Source: Dehalococcoidia bacterium
GTDB taxonomy: Bacteria; Chloroflexota; Dehalococcoidia; UBA6926
DNA length: 11,833 nucleotides
Direction: 5' to 3'
Assembly: GCA_029941095.1 (NCBI GenBank)
Contig: JAPYRO010000020.1
Coordinates: forward strand, 1-11,833
The first letter of the stretch is position 1; each line of letters opens with the position of its first letter. Made by a program: the position numbers and the translations under genes. The notes beneath the pieces are model-generated. The model did not search any database. It saw only the letters and a list, made by a program, of their open reading frames with translations, and was not told the origin of the DNA. Positions 8,151-11,833 of this stretch are shown here, one piece after another.

Positions 8151-8708
8151 CTATACTTCCATTACTTCTGCTTCTTTTGCGGCACTCATACCATCAATTT
8201 CACTAGAATACTTATCGATCAATTGTTGAATGACACCACCAGCCCTCTTAGCTTCATCTTCTGATATGTCTTTACCTTTAACCAATTTCTTCATATGATC
8301 CAATACGTCTCGCCTCACATTTCTTAGTGAAACTTTTTCCGATTCCGTCTTAGATCTAACAATTTTAGCGATTTCTTTCCTACGGTCAGAAGTCAAACTC
8401 GGTATAGGAAGACGAATAATATCACCGTCGACCGCTGGAGATATGCCTAAATCTGATTGTAAAATAGATTTCTCTATCGCCTGCACCATACCTTTATCCC
8501 ACGGCTGGATTGTTATCAAACGTGCCTCAGGAACATTTATGGTCGCTATTTGTATAATTGGGGTAGGGGTACCATAGTAGTCAACAGTGAGACCATCAAC
8601 CAACGCGGCATTTGCTCGGCCGGTTCTAATTGAACTTAATTCTTTTTCTAGAACTGAACGGGTCTTTTTCATCCGCTGATCAGCATCATCAATCAGTAAC
8701 TGTGTCAT
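8151..8708 (-). CDS. frr: Ribosome recycling factor
   Basis: Frr, with EF-G, splits the post-termination ribosome so subunits can be reused. The 185-residue length is exactly that expected for the family. Conserved blocks are IRTGRAN (27-33), VDYYGTPTP (42-50), PSLTSDRRKE (103-112) and LRNVRRD (128-134), the last in the three-helix stem near the essential arginine 132 of the E. coli protein. The hinge between the stem and the small alpha/beta domain is normal. A strong Shine-Dalgarno sequence (AAGAAGGA, 8722-8715) lies 6 bases before the ATG, the best ribosome binding site in the minus-strand run. It follows pyrH by 24 bases in the near-universal order rpsB-tsf-pyrH-frr. Confidence 0.98.
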   Translation of the reverse strand: MTQLLIDDADQRMKKTRSVLEKELSSIRTGRANAALVDGLTVDYYGTPTPIIQIATINVPEARLITIQPWDKGMVQAIEKSILQSDLGISPAVDGDIIRLPIPSLTSDRRKEIAKIVRSKTESEKVSLRNVRRDVLDHMKKLVKGKDISEDEAKRAGGVIQQLIDKYSSEIDGMSAAKEAEVMEV

Positions 8709-8732
8709 AAAATATCCTTCTTATAACTAAAA

Positions 8733-9461
8733 TTAAGAAACTGCTTGGCCTATATACGTACCCTCGGAGTCGCCTTCAAAGATCTTATCCAAACTTCCTT
8801 CCGAAAAAAGATCGAATACAATTATAGGTAGATCATTCTCCATGCATAATGATAAAGCTGTACTATCCATTATTCCCAACCTTTGATTCAAAGCCTCCAT
8901 ATAATTTAGTTTTTCATACTTATTAGCCTCTTTGACAGCATTTGGATCGGCGTCATAAACTCCATCAACTTGATTCTTAGCCATAAGTAAAATATCAGCC
9001 CCAACTTCTATAGCCCTAAGAGCAGCAGCTGTATCTGTAGTCACATAAGGATTACCTGTTCCAGCCACAAATATGACAACCCGGCCTTTTTCCATATGCC
9101 TAATTGCTCTACGCCTGATATATGGTTCCGCGACAGCTTGAATCGTAATTGCTGTCTGGATTCTAGTAGTAACATCAGCATTTTCCAGCCCATCCTGCAA
9201 GGCCAATCCATTTATTACCGTTGCCAACATACCTGCGTAGTCTGCTGTAGCCCTATCCATTCCAGCTTCTTCAGCGGTTTTCCCTCTCCACATATTTCCG
9301 CCACCTACAACAACAGCAACTTCTACATCTCTATTTATAAGGCTCTTAATTTTATTTGAAATACTCGAAACAACGTCAACATCAATACCAAAAGCCCTGG
9401 ATCCCATCAAGGATTCGCCACTTATTTTGAGTAGAACTCTTTTATAAGCTAAGATGTCCAA
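8733..9461 (-). CDS. pyrH: Uridylate (UMP) kinase
   Basis: PyrH phosphorylates UMP to UDP, a step needed for all pyrimidine nucleotides; bacterial enzymes are hexamers regulated by GTP and UTP. The 242-residue protein belongs to the amino-acid-kinase fold. It shows LKISGESL (11-18), the glycine loop GGGNMWRG (53-60), MDRATADYAGMLATVINGLAL (68-88), VAGTGNPYVTTDTAAALRA (132-150) and MAKNQVDGVYDADP (160-173). The start is a TTG at 9461. It is the only standard start codon in the upstream part of this frame that keeps the first strand intact. A strong GAAGGAG (9471-9465) precedes it, but with a spacer of only 3 bases. An ATG directly after the tsf stop (9474) is out of frame. The product is not in doubt; the exact first residue is. 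Confidence 0.96.
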   Translation of the reverse strand: MDILAYKRVLLKISGESLMGSRAFGIDVDVVSSISNKIKSLINRDVEVAVVVGGGNMWRGKTAEEAGMDRATADYAGMLATVINGLALQDGLENADVTTRIQTAITIQAVAEPYIRRRAIRHMEKGRVVIFVAGTGNPYVTTDTAAALRAIEVGADILLMAKNQVDGVYDADPNAVKEANKYEKLNYMEALNQRLGIMDSTALSLCMENDLPIIVFDLFSEGSLDKIFEGDSEGTYIGQAVS

Positions 9462-9464
9462 GAT

Positions 9465-9471
9465 CTCCTTC
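9465..9471 (-). promoter_or_regulatory. Ribosome binding site of pyrH, unusually close to a TTG start
   Basis: GAAGGAG on the minus strand ends 3 bases before the TTG at 9461. The usual gap is 5-9 bases. No ATG, GTG or other TTG lies in frame near the optimal distance, so TTG remains the best start. The combination of a strong site, a poor start codon and a short spacer may set a low level of initiation. Confidence 0.6.
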
Positions 9472-9474
9472 CAT

Positions 9475-9981
9475 TTAGGATTTTCCTAATTCGTACCTGG
9501 TAAAACGCCTAACTACGATATTCTCTCCAATTCTGGATACAGCTTCAGTTATCAAATCACTAATAGTTTGACTAGGGTCTTTGACAAAAACCTGATGCAT
9601 TAACCTAGTCTCTCCATCAAAGTCTTCAGTATCGTCACGACTATCTTCATCATCAATAGATTTCGGGTCCATACTGGCAATCTGGAGTGCAAGGTCATGG
9701 GCCAAGCTCAAAAATTCAGGGGTTCGAGCAACGAAGTCAGTCTCGCAATTCAGTTCCAATATCACTCCTATTCGTCCACCCGCATGCACATAAGTTTCTA
9801 CAACTCCTTCATTAGCACTACGAGATGATTTTTTTTGAACTGCTGAAATACCCCATTCTTTTAGAACGGATATAGCTCTATTCATATCACCATCAGATTC
9901 TTCGAGAGCCTTCTTACAATCCATAACTCCCGCGCCTGTCTTTGCTCTTAAATCCCTAATAACCTCCGTTGTAACAACCAC
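9475..9981 (-). CDS. tsf: Elongation factor Ts, short form
   Basis: EF-Ts is the nucleotide exchange factor of EF-Tu. The N-terminal UBA-like domain (1-50) holds TGAGVMDCKKALEE (15-28). The core holds the EF-Tu contact motif TDFV (81-84) in LELNCETDFVARTPEF. The protein is only 168 residues, against about 280 in E. coli, so one of the two core repeats and the coiled-coil module are missing. Short forms of this kind are known in Chloroflexota and Thermus. Residues 110-124 are very acidic (10 of 15 Asp/Glu). The C-terminus IGENIVVRRFTRYELG (151-166) is the normal family ending. The start is GTG at 9981, 10 bases after an AAGGAG site that abuts the rpsB stop. It lies 16 bases after rpsB. Confidence 0.97.
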   Translation of the reverse strand: MVVTTEVIRDLRAKTGAGVMDCKKALEESDGDMNRAISVLKEWGISAVQKKSSRSANEGVVETYVHAGGRIGVILELNCETDFVARTPEFLSLAHDLALQIASMDPKSIDDEDSRDDTEDFDGETRLMHQVFVKDPSQTISDLITEAVSRIGENIVVRRFTRYELGKS

Positions 9982-9997
9982 TTATGTTTATCTCCTT

Positions 9998-10876
9998 CTA
10001 TTGATCAATGTTCTCTTGATCCACGGTTTCTGCTCCAATTTGGGATTCAACGTCTTCTTGTTCTGAGAGATTCGCTCCGACTAATGATGCCAATCGATTT
10101 CTCTCTTCTTCAGCATCTCTTTTACCTTGGATAATGGACTGCGAAATAGTTTCTGTCATGAGTTTAATAGCCCTTATTGCGTCGTCGTTACCTGGAATTG
10201 GGTAATCTATCAACTCGACGTTGCAGTCTGTATCAGCTATAGCAACAATTGGTATACCAAGTTTCCGGGCTTCAGCAATAGCTATCCCTTCACGAGCCGC
10301 GTCTACTACGTACATAGCACCAGGAAGTTCCTGCATATCCCTTATTCCACCCAGGTTTCTATTTAATTTAATTATTTGCTCTTCAATTTTTCCAGACTCT
10401 TTTTTAGGTAAGTAGGCAAATTCGCCTTTTTCTTTTCTTTCTTCCTGAAGGAGCAGATACGAAATACGCTGTCTAATAGTAGAAAAATTAGTAAGCGTAC
10501 CTCCCAACCACCGATGAGTTACATAAGGCATTTCTGATCGCTCTGCTTCTTCCTTTATTGTGTCTTGCGCTTGCTTTTTCGTACCCACAAAAAGTACTGT
10601 TTTGCCTTGCTTGCTAATAGTTTCAATAAATTCTGCCGCATTCTCTAAACGTTTTAAAGTCTTTTGTAAATCTATTATATGAATCCCATTACGTTCAGTA
10701 AAAACGAAGGGCTTCATTTTAGGATGCCATCGCTTTGTCTGGTGCCCAAAATGCACCCCCGCTTCAAGCAAAAGTTTCATAGTAACTTTTACGGGCTCTG
10801 AAGGCTCTGTGTCAGCTACATCCTCTACACTTATGTCCACGTTTTCTACCGCGTTTATATCGTTATCCTCCACCAT
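9998..10876 (-). CDS. rpsB: 30S ribosomal protein uS2 with acidic N- and C-terminal extensions
   Basis: uS2 is a late-joining small-subunit protein. The family core begins at about residue 31 (VTMKLLLEAGVHFGHQTKRW, 31-50) and includes FVFTERNGIHIIDLQKT (57-73), FVGTKKQAQ (96-104), HRWLGGTLTNF (121-131) and the region reading IVAIADTDCN (206-215). The protein is 292 residues, longer than the usual 230-260. The first 28 residues contain 10 Asp/Glu and no Lys/Arg. The last 30 residues are also acidic. The longer start is favoured because a good AGGAAGGTG site lies about 10 bases before the ATG at 10876, whereas the internal Met33 has none. It is the first gene of the minus-strand run, with its own promoter upstream. 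Confidence 0.97.
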   Translation of the reverse strand: MVEDNDINAVENVDISVEDVADTEPSEPVKVTMKLLLEAGVHFGHQTKRWHPKMKPFVFTERNGIHIIDLQKTLKRLENAAEFIETISKQGKTVLFVGTKKQAQDTIKEEAERSEMPYVTHRWLGGTLTNFSTIRQRISYLLLQEERKEKGEFAYLPKKESGKIEEQIIKLNRNLGGIRDMQELPGAMYVVDAAREGIAIAEARKLGIPIVAIADTDCNVELIDYPIPGNDDAIRAIKLMTETISQSIIQGKRDAEEERNRLASLVGANLSEQEDVESQIGAETVDQENIDQ

Positions 10877-10932
10877 ATATAAGTTACACCTTCCTAAATT
10901 ATTCTTATAATTAATATCCGAACATTATAGCA
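10877..10932 (-). promoter_or_regulatory. Promoter and short leader of rpsB
   Basis: On the minus strand a perfect -10 hexamer TATAAT (10929-10924) is preceded by TG at 10932-10931, giving the extended -10 form TGCTATAAT. The matching -35 region is poor, which is typical for extended -10 promoters. Transcription would begin near 10917, leaving a leader of about 40 bases that carries the Shine-Dalgarno AGGAAGGTG. The site is inferred by eye from consensus matching; it is well placed as the head promoter of the rpsB run. Confidence 0.6.
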
Positions 10933-11008
10933 CGGAGAATTTGATCAGACATCGGGTTTTCTATTTAAGGAAGCTAATTCAACCAATACCCTAATATCGG
11001 TTTAAAGC

Positions 11009-11037
11009 TTGACCCGGTTGATTTCCATATCTAAACT
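11009..11037 (+). promoter_or_regulatory. Candidate promoter for the zinc-ribbon/dtd genes
   Basis: TTGACC (11009-11014) matches the -35 consensus at 5 of 6 bases. TAAACT (11032-11037) matches the -10 consensus at 4 of 6, and the spacer is exactly 17 bases. Transcription would begin near 11044, about 47 bases before the first zinc-ribbon gene. Found by eye; the position and spacing support it, but the -10 is weak. Confidence 0.45.
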
Positions 11038-11077
11038 ATTCACCAGTGTATTAGAACGAAGACTATTTATTGGATTT

Positions 11078-11083
11078 AGGAGA
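11078..11083 (+). promoter_or_regulatory. Ribosome binding site that fixes the TTG start of the first zinc-ribbon gene
   Basis: AGGAGA lies 7 bases before the TTG at 11091. An upstream in-frame TTG at 11070 would place this site inside the coding region and add seven residues not shared with the paralogue, so the start at 11091 is preferred. Confidence 0.75.
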
Positions 11084-11090
11084 CAATCTT

Positions 11091-11378
11091 TTGCCAATAT
11101 ATGAATACAAGTGCTCTGAATGTGAAAACCTATTCACAATTAGACAAGGTTTTGACGCAAGTACGATTTCTGAATGTACTAAATGTGGCGCAAGTAGTAC
11201 TCGCGTGATACACGCGCCACAGATAGTTTACAAAGCTGAGGGCTTTTACAGTACAGATAAAACTCGCCATGGATTTGGAAGTTACTGGTACGACAAAGCC
11301 AGCCAAGAAGATCGAGGCGTACCACAAGAACAAAATGTAGCGGATATGGGAGATAGCCCAACTGTTACTGAAGATTAA
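11091..11378 (+). CDS. FmdB-family zinc-ribbon protein (first copy)
   Basis: A 95-residue protein beginning at TTG 11091 (MPIYEYKCSEC...). Four cysteines as two CxxC knuckles, Cys8/Cys11 and Cys29/Cys32, form a small zinc ribbon of the FmdB/CxxC_CxxC_SSSS family. After the ribbon comes the family's PQIVYKAEGFYSTD stretch (43-56), then a polar, probably disordered tail with an acidic end. The family name comes from a putative regulator of formamidase/amidase genes, but for most members the function is unknown. The TTG start is chosen over an in-frame TTG at 11070 because of the ribosome binding site and because it lines up exactly with the paralogue's ATG. It is followed 32 bases later by a second copy and then dtd, and is probably cotranscribed with them. 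Nothing visible assigns a precise role. Confidence 0.85.
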   Translation: MPIYEYKCSECENLFTIRQGFDASTISECTKCGASSTRVIHAPQIVYKAEGFYSTDKTRHGFGSYWYDKASQEDRGVPQEQNVADMGDSPTVTED

Positions 11379-11410
11379 GAATATATTTAATTAAAAGCTG
11401 AGAATAAATT

Positions 11411-11701
11411 ATGCCTTTTTATGACTACCAATGTAACGAGTGTGATCACAGGTTCACGGTTAGACAGTCGTTTAACGATGCACATGAAGCAGTATGCCCA
11501 AAATGTGATACTGAAGCTGAGAGAAGATTTAGCACGCCGGCGATCGTTTTCAAGGGGAGTGGCTTTTACGTTAACGACTACGGTGGTAAGTCAGCTTCTT
11601 CTAGTCGGGAAAGCGAACCAACACCTGAAACCACATCGGACGAATCTTCGTCAGATACAACTGAATCCGACGGCGGGCACAAGCACCCTCACGAATTCTA
11701 G
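11411..11701 (+). CDS. FmdB-family zinc-ribbon protein (second copy)
   Basis: A 96-residue protein with the same plan as its upstream neighbour: CxxC knuckles at Cys8/Cys11 and Cys29/Cys32, then PAIVFKGSGFYVNDY (43-57). By eye, 24 of the first 56 positions are identical between the two, without gaps, so they are old paralogues rather than a recent duplication. The tail differs: it is rich in Ser, Thr and Glu (about 60-86) and ends in GGHKHPHEF, a His-containing end that might bind metal. The Ser/Glu-rich tail is typical of the family and probably disordered. Only a weak ribosome binding site is seen before the ATG. dtd begins 19 bases after its stop. The role is unknown; nucleic-acid or protein binding through the ribbon is the usual guess. 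Confidence 0.87.
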   Translation: MPFYDYQCNECDHRFTVRQSFNDAHEAVCPKCDTEAERRFSTPAIVFKGSGFYVNDYGGKSASSSRESEPTPETTSDESSSDTTESDGGHKHPHEF

Positions 11702-11720
11702 CGTTTCATAGGTAATATAG

Positions 11721-11833
11721 ATGCGACTAGTTATTCAAAGAGTTACAACTGCAAATGTAACCGTCAATAATAGTGTAGTTAGTCAAATTGCTAGTGGACT
11801 TTTAGTATTGGCTGGAATTGACAAGAACGATAC
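11721..11833 (+). CDS. dtd: D-aminoacyl-tRNA deacylase, N-terminal 37 residues (cut by right window edge)
   Basis: Translation from the ATG at 11721 gives MRLVIQRVTTANVTVNN..., which matches the highly conserved start of Dtd (MRxVIQRVxxAxVxV), followed by the region reading IASGLLVLAGI (23-33). Dtd removes D-amino acids, and glycine mischarged on tRNA-Ala, from tRNA, protecting translation. About 110 residues should follow outside the window, including the active-site SQFTL and NxGPVT motifs, so intactness cannot be judged. An AGGT lies about 10 bases before the ATG. The gene follows the second zinc-ribbon gene by 19 bases and is probably in the same transcript. Confidence 0.92.
   Translation, partial: MRLVIQRVTTANVTVNNSVVSQIASGLLVLAGIDKND

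Noticed and set aside
10941..10970. TTGATC with a downstream TATTTA as a second plus-strand promoter
   Set aside because: The spacer is about 15 bases, both hexamers are weak, and the pair at 11009-11037 is better placed.
11421..11711. Overlapping plus-strand frame inside the second zinc-ribbon gene
   Set aside because: It is out of frame with a protein that has conserved CxxC knuckles and a close paralogue next door; the overlapping product shows no motif.

Overview
The window looks like chromosomal core DNA from an AT-rich bacterium, most likely a member of the Chloroflexota (Dehalococcoidia or a marine SAR202-like relative). The pointers are a short EF-Ts of 168 residues ending in the GENI..RF.R.ELG pattern, the gene order rpsB-tsf-pyrH-frr-uppS-cdsA-dxr-rseP-ispG-proS, and small FmdB-type zinc-ribbon genes beside it. 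The taxonomic call is an inference from protein features and synteny; no rRNA gene is present to confirm it.

Layout. Thirteen genes lie head to tail on the minus strand, from rpsB (starting at 10876) down to trpA (cut by the left edge). In transcription order they are rpsB (uS2), tsf (EF-Ts), pyrH (UMP kinase), frr (ribosome recycling factor), uppS (undecaprenyl-diphosphate synthase), cdsA (CDP-diacylglycerol synthase), dxr and ispG (MEP isoprenoid pathway) with rseP (site-2 protease) between them, proS (prolyl-tRNA synthetase), a PadR-type regulator, a CPBP (CAAX/Abi) membrane protease and trpA (tryptophan synthase alpha). Gaps are 3-84 bases, and two junctions overlap by 4 bases (cdsA/dxr and CPBP/trpA), so the run is probably one long operon or a few overlapping transcription units. 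The first part handles translation and UTP supply. The middle part makes isoprenoid precursors, the lipid carrier for cell-wall synthesis and phospholipid precursors. The last part (padR-CPBP-trpA) is the least canonical.

A 214-base divergent intergenic region (10877-11090) separates rpsB from three plus-strand genes: two tandem FmdB-family zinc-ribbon proteins, then the start of dtd (D-aminoacyl-tRNA deacylase), cut by the right edge. A good extended -10 element faces rpsB and a -35/-10 pair with 17-base spacing faces the zinc-ribbon genes.

No RNA gene, CRISPR array, insertion sequence or clear intrinsic terminator was seen, and no stretch above 300 bases lacks a gene. Several genes start at codons other than ATG (pyrH TTG, tsf GTG, dxr possibly GTG, the first zinc-ribbon gene TTG). 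I found no convincing undescribed system. The points worth a second look are the padR-CPBP-trpA junction, the paired zinc-ribbon genes, the acidic additions on uS2 and EF-Ts, and the odd pyrH start.
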